Positions 1 through 12,700 of a DNA stretch of 64,000 nt are shown in pieces. Source of the DNA: Phoenix dactylifera. Its lineage: Eukaryota; Streptophyta; Magnoliopsida; Arecales; Arecaceae. Every line of letters starts with the position of its first letter. The first letter of the stretch is position 1. Below the pieces are notes generated by a model. The model worked only from the letters and a program-made list of their open reading frames with translations. It ran no database searches and was not told the origin of the DNA. The stretch covers positions 14,704,129 to 14,768,128 of the forward strand of contig NC_052397.1 of assembly GCF_009389715.1 (NCBI RefSeq), written 5' to 3'. The translations under genes were made by a program, and so were the position numbers.

Positions 1-3000
1 AGCAGATCTAATAAAGTCAGAAGTGCCTTGGAATTATATGCATCAATGGAAGTCTCTGGCCTTCAACCGAATGCACATGCTTGCAACTCTCTTGTCTCCT
101 GTCTCTTGAGAAATGGATCACTTAATGATGCATTGAGAGTTTTTGAGATGATAAGAAAGAAAGAAATCGCTACAGGCCATACATATAGCTTGATACTCAA
201 GGCTGTTGCCAGCACTCAAGGTTGTGATTCTGCCTTGAAAATGTTTGATGCATTGGAAGAAGAAGGCATATCAAAGAAAAAGTTTGATGCTATTGTTTAC
301 AATACAATGATATCGGTATGTGGAAAAGCAAAGAACTGGGTTGAGACAGAGAGAATGTGGAGAAAACTCAGGCAGAATGCTTTTAGAGGGACAAAAATTA
401 CTTATGACCTGCTCATCAGCACTTTTGTGCAGTGTGGTCAGACAGAACTAGCAGTCGATGCTTACCATGAAATGATTCAGAATGGGCTGGAACCAAATGA
501 GGATATTATGAAAGCAATAATCGCCTCTTGCACTAAGGAAGGTAACTGGGCATTGGCTCTCAACATTCTTCAAAAAATGTTGAACGATGGAATCAAGCCA
601 AATATTATTACCTTCAACTCAATGATAAACTGCCTTGCAAAGGCTGGGGAAGGAGAACTTGTATTTAGTATTTATGATATGATGAAGTCCTTGGGGCACA
701 CACCTGATACATATACATGGAGTGCATTGCTCTGTGCCTTATACAGGTCTAAGAGATATGTTGATGCCCTACAACTTTTTGAGGGGATTAAAACAGAACA
801 GCACTTTCAGCTAAATGCTCATATATGTAACACTGCTTTGATGTCTTGTCAAAGACTTGGTTTATGGGAGCGTTCATTACAGCTTTTATGCCAGATGGAA
901 AGAAGTGGAATGCAAATGTCCACTGTGTCTTATAATCATGCGATTGGTGCTTGTGAGGTTGCTAGGGAGCCAAAAGTTGCCCTGCAAGTCTACCAGCATA
1001 TGATTCACAGGAAGTGTGCTCCAGATACATTCACATACCTATCACTGATAAGAACTTGTATTTGGGGATCTCTTTGGACAGAAGTGGAGGAAATCTTGGA
1101 GGTACTATGCATTTTATTTTTCATACCATCTCGATAATTTCATTCTCAACTTATTAAAATATGTCACAACACTTGCCATGCTATCTTTTTTCTTTCTGCA
1201 TGATTATTAAGTTCAAAGATACACCTTGGCATGTCGCATGAAATTTGACATGCTTTAAGTTGCAATTTCCCCTTCATATTTGGCTTTGATGACCATCATA
1301 CACTTGAATTGGATCAGTATACATGGATGAAATGATATTTTGCTCTTTTTATAATGTCTTTCATCGTATTAATGTGAAGCGTATTGTTCAATGCACGCAT
1401 AGAGTTCCAACATTAATAGGAAAATATGATAGAATGATGGGGGATGAATGGAAAGATATAACAGCACATGGTTGGAATGTTAAAAGTTAAAACAGAAAGC
1501 AGTCAAAGATCCAGAGCTATAACTTGTTAGTCTAGGGTTAGTATAATTGATTTAACAATCATGTTTCCAAATTACATCATTTATTTATTTAATCATGTTC
1601 AAATATTTAGAAGTCCTCTCTGTATTTTTGAGGGAGAAGATCAGGAAACCCATTAAATTCATTAAGGGAATAAATGAGAAAACACACCATATGCTGACTA
1701 CCAAACAGGTCCAGCAAATTAACCACAGGAAACAAGTGAACAGAGGGAGAAGAATAAGACTACAAAAACAAGTAAAAGACCTGCCCTGATTCCTGTTTAG
1801 AAACTGGTTGCCTTTATCCCTATCAGACAAAAGTGTATTCTGATAACCAGTAGGAACCAGAGACCAGACATTCCTCTTCATCTCCTCTACAAGCTTCTTG
1901 ATAGCAGTGAAGACTCGAATTCCATTCTAACCAAGCGCTCCAAAACAGTTCTGCTATTGTCATGTCCCAGTCCAAGGTTGTCCCTTCGAATGTTATCCTC
2001 TCTCCATTTAGCCCATAAACTAAATAATTCCAGGTCCTTCTTCTTGGTGTCCCAAATACTGAACAAGCCCTTCTACACCTGTTGTACAAAATGACATTTT
2101 AAAAGCAATGTATAGCTATGTCAACTTGTGTCTCACATAAAATGCATAGGGGGATGACTAAATATATATTGCTCTTGATTAGATAATCTTTAGTAAGGAG
2201 CCGATTCTTAGAGAACAACCAAATGAAGATCTTGATTTCTAATGGACCTTCATCCTCCAGATCACATTAGCAGAGCTGCAAAAACCTCGCCGTTGTTGGT
2301 AGTCGTACATGTCGAATTGGAAGAGAAGGATCTGTTTCTGTCTGAATTTCAAACAATCTGCAACAGTACTCTAAATTCGTGGAGGAGATTATATTGACAG
2401 CAGGCCTCCTGAGCTAACGAGACGGTGGTTATTTAAAACTAAGCTGCCAGCTATCCCCATGTTAGTAATCTGCAATTTGAGCCTGCTAATTGGTGATTGA
2501 ACAAAGAGGCTGGGAGTTATTCTAGGGTGCAATCTGTAGTCCTTCATCCAACCAAAATACAAATCCAATCCCATTATAAGTGTTACCTGCACACTTGAAA
2601 TTTTGATTTTTTTTTTTTTTGACATGTTAGACACTTAAATTATTGCGTATCCATATTTACTGGTACAGTACCATTTTTACTGCCCATTCCAGCGGTATTT
2701 GAAACATTGATCTGCAGAGTTCTTTAAATATTTAGCTCTAAACAGATAGAGACAAAAAAACAGATTTGTCAGTAAAGCTTCACATGGAATTTGATTCTAT
2801 AATAAATTGTTTCTTGGTCCTCTCCTTCAAGCTTCTAATTCAGGTGCTTCTCTGAGAGGTCTGCGGATATCTTTCCTAAAGCTAGATAGTTTGGCAATGT
2901 GCACATCTAATTTTTGGACTTAAATTATTTTTAAATTTTTTGTGCTTAATAATTGTTTTACTTATCCCTTTCTAGTAGGTGATCTCTAATTCTGTTAGAG

Positions 3001-3699
3001 CTCTTTCTGCGGTCTGCCAGGCATTTCTAATCATGAGACAAGTGCTAATTCAAAATTTTAACAAGCATTGAAGCGAAGAGATAGCACTTAGTAGAATCAT
3101 CAGGAAATAAGGATTCATAAAGTTAATTCCTAGTAGTTGGGACCACAGTTTTTCAAGTGCCAGCCTTGCTGTTTGCATGTATCATGCAAGGCCAGTTCAA
3201 GACACAGCATTGGTTGGGAAACACCTACTTAAATATTTTTTTATTATATTTTAATAAAAAGTAAAGTCTCTTCTTTTTATACAGTCATCGCACAATATGT
3301 ATGATTCCAGCAGGTGACCAGTTTGCCGACCAGCATCAGTACTTAAAACCCTTGGCTGGGACAGGGTCAATGGTTATGGTTATGATCCTTGTGCTGTGTC
3401 ACTATTGTTCACTTATAAAATAAAAGAGAGCATGATTAAAAGCATTATATATGCATTTATTTTGGCATCATAAATTGTTAATCGATATTTTAACCATTAT
3501 TATTATTATTATTTTGATGTAACAGCGTGTTGAACCAAATTCATCCCTCTACAATGCACTTATTCACGGATTTTGTTTACGAGGCAAGATCACATTAGCA
3601 AAGAAGTTGTATACAAAGATGCGCAGTATTGGCCTTAAACCGGATGGCAGAACAAGAGCATTGATGCTGCAGCACCTGCCAAATAATAAAGTTTGGTAG
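1..3699 (+). CDS. P-class pentatricopeptide repeat (PPR) protein, 3' part
   Basis: The coding exons are 1-1101 and 3526-3699, joined by a GT-AG intron (1102-3525) in phase 0. The frame is already open at base 1, so the start codon and N-terminus lie left of the window. The 424 visible residues form about ten to eleven degenerate 35-residue helical hairpins with typical PPR signatures such as TYSLILKAV, YNTMISVCGKA, TFNSMINCLAKAG and YNALIHGFCLRGK. No E or DYW domain follows the last repeats, and the protein ends in LPNNKVW, so this is P-class. P-class PPR proteins usually bind specific RNAs in plastids or mitochondria and affect processing, stability or translation. The targeting peptide is not visible here. 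The overall form recalls Arabidopsis EMB2076 (At3g29290), but that match is from memory and unverified. The 2.4 kb intron near the 3' end carries an antisense LINE fragment. Confidence 0.88.
1590..2300 (-). mobile_element. L1-type LINE 3' fragment inside the PPR intron
   Basis: Read on the minus strand from about 2275 downward, the sequence encodes the zinc-binding (zf-RVT) region found after the reverse transcriptase of plant L1-like LINEs. The stretch reads IWRMKV, then GPLEIKIFIWLFSKNRLLTKD in a shifted frame, then weaker matches to the downstream W-x-ERN-type region and KKLVEEMKRNVWS. Frames change several times and stops interrupt it, so this is a decayed fragment with only the 3' end of ORF2. 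It sits antisense to the host PPR gene. Boundaries are approximate. The short open frame at 2389-2634 (-) may belong to it but is not recognisable. Confidence 0.6.
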
Positions 3700-6600
3700 C
3701 ATGTATAGGTAAATTTTCAATGTCAACCTTGGATTCTAAGCCTTTATTCATTTAATTATCCAAGAACAGGATCTTGATTTAATACAAACTATAATGAATA
3801 ATTGCTGTGCAATGTTAGCTAACAAAAAATTGACATATGGGGGGCAAATAGGAACTTCCTTTGATCACGTCTGGATCTGCCTAGAACTAATAATAATATC
3901 ATTGAATTTTAGACTCTTTTCCTCGAAGGTCATTTTTTTTCGTTGTTTTCAGTTTTGATTCCATTATCTTGAAATATGTTCATGGAACTATGCTGCAGAT
4001 AAATCATTTTTATATGGCTCTTATGCAAAGAGGTCTTGGTAACTTTTTCACAGCTCTGGCTTATATGCTTCAACTAGCAATACTGCCATTTTTTTCAGTA
4101 GAATGCTTTATTTTCTTTATAAGTCTAAGTCATATGGGACTATTTTTCGAACAAAAAAGGGTTATAGTGTTATTTTCTGAAGTGAAGAGATCGTAAAATA
4201 AAGATCAAATAGACTAGCTATTAACCAAAAAGGATCAGTATATCTTGTGCTGAGTACCAGGAGAAAGTTAAAAAACAGAGATAAAAATTTAACAGTTTTG
4301 ATTAATGTTTTGTCCTAAACTGTTTAAATGCTTCTATATTATTTTTAAATCATTTAAACAGTATGTTTAATTCCGAAATTGTATGGATCTATTTATTTTT
4401 CTGATCTTATATGAACATGAGACATTCTATATTGTAAAAATTATTGGACTGATTATTTTCACATTTATATTTTCCTTTACAGTCTGGGCCAAAAATGTCT
4501 GAATAATACAAAACCAGGCGCGCACACTAGTATTTATATGTTTTTTCCTTGCTGTTGTGCCTCAACACATGCCATAGAAATGCTTAAATCTCAGTCTCGT
4601 TTGAAAGCGTATGACACTCAACTACTCAAGCTTCTCATACCAAACCCGACAATAAGCTGCATCACTAAACCTACATATAACCGTCCCGAACCAGCTACCT
4701 GATCAGACATTATTTAATGGTAGTCACATGTGAATTCCTCATAATGCTATGATATGGGGAAGGCAAAAGATTCCAGCAATAACCACTCTAGAGTCAGTTC
4801 AGCATATTAACTGTGCCTGCTCAAATGATCCATTATGTCATGCAGGACAAGATGAAACGTCCACAGGAGTAGAGCATCTGTATTTCCTTGAGGGTACCCT
4901 TGTCAGCAAAGTGTAAACCTTCTACCTGGGCTTGATGGTACTGCACAATGTCTGGATGAGAGGAAGCGACCTTGACAGGTTGACAAATGGCCACTATGGT
5001 TGCAGCTTTCATGGACAGGGAAGAACAAGGAATGCAGCTAGCTTTTTCCTATATATGAGATACAAGAGGAAGAGGCCTTTGGTTCCTGGATAGTAAAAGG
5101 ACCGCGTCATGGAGTTCGTTAACAAACTATGCATTTGGATGGGGAAAACAGCCTATTCCCATGGTTGAGAGCAACACTTCGAGAACTGGCAAGCATCAAA
5201 TAGTTCTTCATGGCACTTGCAAAGCAACCAGGTAATTAGTAACAAGAAAACACGGAATCAGAACATAAGCACTGTAGTACTGTGAACAGAAGAGGGAGTA
5301 GCATCAGAATTTTGCTGCCAAGGAAGGGATGAAGCTTGTGAAGTGTCTAATGATAAGAAAGAGTGCTTGATAGGATGGAACATTTCACATACATTGCAAG
5401 TATACTGAGTACCAAGCTTCACAAAGTACAGCATAAAATTGATTTTCTTAGCATGACTGCTATTTTATAGCTTGTATAACATCTTCTATGGATCAATTGT
5501 GTTTGTTTGATGACTTGTAAATATACTTTAGGACCATTGCTGAGATGGAGCATATGATTATGGTGCAGTAGGTTGGATATGCCTGGATTGGATTGGAAAG
5601 CATCAATCTGAAGCATCCAGACAGCCCTTAAGCAAACTTCCGCTCCCCTGTTTTCTAGCCTTTCTATTTGTTTCTAATAATTATCTCAGCCCGAGGAACT
5701 CAGTTGAGGCATTGACCAAGATCTTGCATTTTTTTTCTAAGGTGTGCTGGAATGTACCGCAAAATCAGAAGAATATAGCACTTGAATGCTTTTTGACAAA
5801 ATAAATTCCATTTGCTACGAATGTCTGAAAGAACATTAGGAACAAGGAACCAGAAGGTTTTCAATTCATGTAGAGAACCAGCTAATGATGTTTCCCTCCC
5901 CGACTTCTTGTCAATGTGGTTCTATAAGCAATAAAACTTCCTCTTCCTAAATGGAGATTTTTTTTTTCCAAGGGAAAAAAAGATTAGAAAAAGGAAGAGA
6001 TATAACATTGGGAAATAAAGCCTCCAAACCGCAAACTCCAAGTTATAGGTGAAATGGGTGGGACTTATGTGATTCAGCCATGCTTACCAACCAGAGAGAA
6101 TTCAAATATAATCCAGATCTGCCAAAGGCTGTTCACAATGTTCCCATAAGATTGAAAGGGTAGTCAAAAAATCAAGCAATGACAATGTCAAACAATTTGA
6201 AATGCAACAGTTGTTGACTATAAAAAGTACCTGTCCTTCATACAATCTGGGGATGGGATTATACATGTAACATTGACCAGAGAATCTACATATTGTTGTA
6301 ACTAGAGTATACTTGCTAGAATTTGCTAATGCTTCAAGAAAACTTTTAAGTCTTCCCTTATTTTCTTGACATTAGTAGAGCTGTAGGTTTTTCTCTAGAT
6401 AGTCCCACAAGTTTGGAACACAGATTGCATCTCCCAAGCATAACTGATGATCAAATCATCTGGACCTTCAGTACATGTTTATATAGTCCATCAACCAGAT
6501 AATGATGATTTACAAGTGTTGACTAATTACTGCTTCCCTGAATCTCTTCAGTCGTTAGTAAGTACACAGCCATCAGCCGATAACAACAAATACCAAAACA

Positions 6601-6785
6601 GCTTTTACTGAAAATCTTGTTGTCCATGAAGCACTATCTTGATCCGCCAATCAAAAGTGCTGAAGCTGTAGCTAAGAGCATTCTGAAATTGATGGTATCC
6701 CTCGGACCTTGTATTTCTATTTGAGAGCATACTGAACATCGGACATCCAGAGTTGACTGATGTCCTGAAAATTTGGCTCACCAAG
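3700..6785. other. Intergenic region between convergent PPR and SCAPER-like genes
   Basis: This 3.1 kb region holds the 3' flanks of two genes that converge. I find no supportable gene. Short open frames at 3969-4196 (+), 5419-5616 (-) and 6605-7009 (-) match no family known to me, and the last overlaps the real SCAPER terminus in another frame. Between about 4.55 and 5.65 kb the minus strand has scattered coding-like stretches that faintly recall decayed retroelement pol sequence, too weak to assign. Confidence 0.6.
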
Positions 6786-9700
6786 TTACACTGGAGGGCT
6801 TGAGGTCTCAGCTGAAAAGAATTGTTCTGCTTTATCCAGGAAAGAGCTGGAAAATCTCCGATGCAACATGAAAGTAGAAGAAGCTTCTGAGGCTGGTAGG
6901 TTGTGCTTGAGGGCCCACTCGTCACACGTCTTTGTCTTTTGAATCTTTGTTTTGCTGACTCTAATGCTGCTGGCAGAAACACTTCCTTTTCCCAACAAAG
7001 CTCGTGCACTTCTACGGTTTGACCTTACAGGAATTTCACTTTGAGGCTTTCTAGCTTCTGCAACTGTTTGATTACCCTCGGATGGATCACTTGCTGCGTT
7101 ACCATCTTGTGGCAATGAATCAGATTGGACAGACAGCAAACCCTGCCTGCAGGACTTTAGCAAAGAAAGCAGCATTTCTGTGCTTAGTTCTTGTTGCACT
7201 ACACCTCTGTTCTGATCACACCCATAACAAGCAGCCACAAGTGTGCCAGCCAAAATGGGGGTCAACTCGGGGTCGCTGAAGAAAACAAAGGGCAGATCAC
7301 AGACCTGTTTTAATTTGATCAAGCAGATTAGATTAAATTTTCCTAAAGATTCCAAAAGCTTTACATAAAACACCATCAGTGAATAACAATGACCTTATGA
7401 AGTATGGTTGGACTGTTTCCCCACCGAAGAACTGCTTGATTTCCAGGATGGAATAAAGCAAAGTAACCAAGAAGTAAGAGAGATTCCAGCAGAAGTAAAC
7501 CAACCTACCAAAAAAAAGCAAAAATGAAAACAATTGCCTTCATACAATATGCATATCATTCACCATATATTATCCTCATACATCAACTACGACATCTATA
7601 TAAAGCACAAGAATGTGGTACCAAGACATGAATTGATGGAACATCTTGATGCTTGGAAGAACAGTCAATGGCATGAAACTGAAGGTGCAAAAATGGAATA
7701 TAGATTGGTGCAGACATGTTAGATGAATATGTAAACCTAAAGATTGATTTAAACTAGCTTGTGTAATAATCTTTTTCATCCTGCAGGAAATAATTGCCCT
7801 CTAAGCTTATACTTCTAACTTATGCAGCATGACTAGGAACACTTGCAAAAGCAAATTCAAGGGAGAGCAGGAAAGTGGACTCCAGAAAGAAGAAAGAGCT
7901 TATTATAGAAGTCTGCATACAAAAACAACAGCAATAACAATCCATTATATTGTCTTCCCAACAAAAAAAAAAAAATCCATTATATGGTGGTCTCCTTTTT
8001 CTTCCATAAATAATTATTCATTGCTTCAATTTCAAAATCACATGATATTGATCTTGAACATGATAACAGAATAAGTGGATGACTTCAATTGCCAAGGTTT
8101 TCCATTCCATATGAATCTAAAACCTTGATAGATTTTGATGATAGTGGAGGATGTCTGATTGAGCAGCAGAAAACTGATACAGAGATAGGAAGAAGACTCT
8201 GGTGCAAGTGAAGCAGATACAAGTAAGATCCAGTGCCTTTGATGCTTAGATACAGAAGCAGGTCAGGTGTGGGTATGGGAAAGTGGGTCTCTTCAAAAAA
8301 TTTAACAAGAAACCATAGGCAGCAAGGGCAGTGATGAGTTTCCAGGTAGTTTCAAAAGTGGGTGTGCCATCCTAAACAAAAGAATCCTGCTACTAAGCTT
8401 TGACGCAATCTACAAGAGCTAAGTATGTAATTTGTGCTTGGGTAACCAAAAACTTGCCAAACCTAATTAGGTCAGCAAGTACCTAACTATTATTAGTTGG
8501 GAAAAAACTAACTTTGGTAAAACTTGAACGGGAAAAGGATACCCTTCATGTTTGCACAAGTTCAGGTTAAGACTCGTTCATCCTAAACCCAACCCAAGTA
8601 GCTTTTAGAGAGCTTCAAACTAAATCCAAGCCAACCCTAACCATGTTGCCCGTATTTACATGATGCTCTCAACCCATCACAAACCAATTAAAGTTATTCT
8701 AAAATATAATGAAGATTTACAATGGACATCCTATTTCATTACAGTATAATTGAAACTAACCTGACATGACCTACCCCAAACCCAACCCAATATTGTATAG
8801 AAATTTTTAGAGCCAAGTCAAGTTCACCTTCACAGTCAACTTCTTGCAGTTCAGGTTGCACAGCGTGGGGATGTAGCACTGTTCATGTTTGGGCCTTAAC
8901 CCAAACCATCCAAGTTACACCTCTATTAAGAGATTCAAGGGAAGAAAAAGAAATTGATACAATTGTATCCTAGGCAGAAGAGTGTGAAATTTAGTCGAAA
9001 GGCATGCCCAAATTATCACAAATAATGCAACAACTGTCTTGTTTAATATGGGATTTATGAGTTGGTAGCATTTGCTGAACAGCTCAAGCAGCTGAAGATG
9101 TTGAGCTGAAGATGTTATGCTCCGTAATCTCAATTCATATTACAGTAGACCATTTTTCAACCTTGTGTTTGTATTGTTTTCAGCATGTAACAAAGAAGAT
9201 TCTATACTGGTAAAAAGGCTAGATTAACTGGCAATACAATCAACAACAAAATCGGAATCAGTTTACCGTTGAATCAATGTTTTGCAAGCTGAGGCTACTA
9301 TTCAGAAGGACGATTGCTATCAATTAATACATGCTTAAAATCACATTATTTTGACCTGTTAATTGCTAAGATATACTATTTTAATCTTGACAGTGGCTGT
9401 CTCATACCAAAAGGTATATTAAATTAAGAAATTTTTAGTATTTCTTTATACAGATAGAAAGAATTACTAACTGAAATGGTAGGTAGCAGTTCTACAATAC
9501 CTAACAAGCTTTTAGCAGCCATACATTGCATAAGGAAAGTTACTATGAACAAAAGTTTAGGATGCAACCTGATCATTGGATATCTGAACAAAATATACTA
9601 TAACTTAACCATGAAATAAGAAAGCATAAACTAAATGTGGTACATTGGATATTTGAGAATTGCATGGAACCTGATCATTGGCTGCTTTCCACTTGTTTGT

Positions 9701-12700
9701 GCAATGAGTCAGAAGAAAGCTCATCAGGTGGAAGAATTCCATCCTTAGATCTGATCTAGCCTGTAGTCAATGAATATATGGGAATGCTTTAACATTTTTA
9801 TAAAACAAAGGGAAATGCAGTCCCATCATAACTTACAGTCATAAGCACTGTGATTTAAATGCAGAAATAATCAGCAAGGATGCTAGTTCAGAGCATACAG
9901 AACAAACATTCAGAAGGTATAAGAAACAAAGACTTACCAGCATACTCTGTAGAAGAGTAATATCCAACAGAGCCAAATTGTTCAAAACCTTCAATACACC
10001 AGTAGCCACTTCTTCAAAATTTGAAGGAAGAATATAGGAAGCCTGAAATTAGACATGATCACTATTTGTATGCCATATCTCATCTTGCACTGCCCAAACA
10101 AAATACTCTTAACAAGTGCAGAGCAGCTATACAAATGATGGAAGGCAAACTTGCTAGAATAGTGCTTTAAGGCCATTAGGAATTTTACTCATGCTGGCAT
10201 ATTCATTTTTCCTTCCACTTGAGTAATCATTTCTTATTAAGATCCACTTGTACTTATTTCCTATGCAAGATCTTAATTATTTCTTTTTACATTTAAAAAT
10301 GAATAAATTTGCACATAAGAAAGTTGTTTGTCAACATAGAATGCAAAATTAACCAACACTGTGGACTTCACATACTCCTAGTTGCTTTAGAAAAGTATAC
10401 TTACACCAACTCAAGAAGTAAACCCATTTAAGTTATGAAAGAAGCTTAAGATTCTAGCCTGAGGCACAATAGCTATACAACTTTTTATGTACAATTGGTA
10501 AGAGAAAGAAGATGGTGTTTTGCAAAAGAAACATTTCTCATATTGTAACTAGCTACCTGTTCAGAAGACAACCTGTTGTTTGCCTGAAGCAGCACAGCTG
10601 TTAAAAGTGATGGAAGACTGACAAGGCCTGTCTCAGCTATGGCAGAAAGAAGTAAAGCAATGGGCTGCTTCAAGCTAACTGTATTCCTACTTCCAGGATT
10701 ATTATACACTGCAAGCTCATCAGTTCTTTTTTTCTCTGAACAATCATTCATGGAGTCCTTTTCATCCTTTTGGGGTATAAGTGATTTGGCATGTTCATCT
10801 AACACAACATTCTGGGTTTCAACTGACAGTGTTTGTGGATGCCCTTGTGATGTAGAATCAACATTGTCCTGACCAAGTGAAAAGCCACACAACCTTTCTC
10901 TGTTCTCCTCATCTAATGGCCTGCCCACCAGAATATCTGATAGAGATGCTTCACTAGAAAGAAACTTCTCCCCAGACATCTGACCAGATTTATTTGAAGG
11001 CAATTCAGCAAAGTCATGCAAATTCAGAGGTGATCTGCTGTCTCCAGAGGAGTTGATTGTCAAAGAAGGTTCTCCTATATTAGGAGATTCTGAAATTTCT
11101 AATTCTTGAATTTTGCCACCAGTGGATGTTCTGAATGTACAAGATTCCCAGTCGATGGAAGAAAAGGTTCCAGGCCGAGATGTTAAGACTGCTAAGAGAT
11201 TCAAGCTTAGGAGAATGGATGAAGGAAATGGAGATCCTTCCACCTGGGGCCTGTCATAGAGGGCAAATAAATCTCGCAAACGATGAATAACTTGATAAGC
11301 AACTATCAGTTCCATCAAACTGTCCTGCATTTGAAGTTGCCGATCATCAAAATGGGCATGACCTATAATTGCAGTCACAGTCCATAAGAAGCCATCCAGG
11401 ACTTCAGTGACTGATTCCAAATTGTCAGTTGATGTTTTGCTTGATAAAAGGTTTGTGTTTCCATTATTGGAAGATGCTGCAACCTTAATGTAGTTCTCAA
11501 GAGACCCTGATAGCATTGGAATTGTAGGAGGCAAGAGATTTTGAGCAAGAAAATAACTCCGATTTGCCTGCAGTGACAGGACCACTCTCAGTAGTCGTAG
11601 AAGGTATACTGTCACCTGACAAGCTTCAGGCTTTGATGTGTGAGAAGCTGGTAATGCAGAAGATACGAAATCAAGCAAACCAGCTTGGCGAGAAGCATGT
11701 AGCTCAAGGTCCTTTCCCTCTAGAAACTGTTTGACATGGAAATTAGCGAAAGATGGCGTGAGCTATCAACAGATCCACCAAAAAAAAATCACTAATGATT
11801 AACCTTTTTTATTAAAGACAATGATATAAATTATCTAGTCAGTTATGGAAGTAGCAATCATTTTATACAAAAAAAATGTCATCATTAGGAAAGGGTTTCA
11901 TTTAAGAAAACGTACTTTTATAATATCACCAACAATCAATCCTATGCTTGCAGCCCCTTCTTTTCTAGCCTGACGTAATCGTTGAAGGTCTTGAAGCCAT
12001 TTTCCAATTTTTGCCCTTGCAGCTCCCACAGAAACCCTGTAACCAATCCCTATATTCTCCGCAACAACTGGAGGCTCTGTATATTCATGCTTAAGTGCCA
12101 TAAGCCTTTGACGAATTTTTTTTATTCTTCGCTTCAATGAGTGTTGTTGAGTGACATTGACTAGTCTTACAGCAGAATCCCCTGCACCTGAAATGCGTGA
12201 TGTTTGGCAATCTTCACCACTATTGGTTGATACAGATCTAGTTTGACCCTCCTTGTTCAAAGTACGGCGCTGTAAAGGTGAAGATTGATCTCTAAAATCC
12301 ATTGAAGCTCTCTCACGTATTTGCTCCAGGTAATATTTCCGACGTTGTTCACTTTCACTAAGCCTTTCAGCTAACCTCTGGGCCAACAGCTCTGCTTCTT
12401 CTTGTTGAGCTTTAGCTCTAATCTCCTTTCTCCGAAGTTGTTCAACAGCCTTCGCTTCCCGTGCTGCACTTGATGCCCTGCGTTCCTCTTCTCTTCTGAC
12501 TTGAGCCTCTTCCTTCTTACGTTGCGTCTCAGCAAGGCGCTGCAATTTTTCAGCTTCAAGAAGCTTCCTGCGTTCTAATACAGCTTCTTCTCTTGCTGTA
12601 TCCTCCCTTTGTTTTGTTCTCATAACCTGTAACTTTTCAGCTCTCCTCATTTCTGAATCTTGAAGTTTTTGACGCAGCATCAGCTTTTTATTCTCTTCAT

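Noticed and set aside
3155-3240. Possible SINE box B in the PPR intron
   Set aside because: An AGTTCAAGACAC-like word occurs, but without an A box at the right distance or a tail.
4550-5650. Possible LTR-retroelement pol relic on the minus strand
   Set aside because: Only faint, scattered coding-like resemblance without recognisable catalytic motifs or terminal repeats. Not enough to call.
6605-7009. 134-codon minus-strand frame at the SCAPER 3' end
   Set aside because: It overlaps the last SCAPER exon in another frame. The frame ending at 6786 carries the conserved SCAPER C-terminal sequence.
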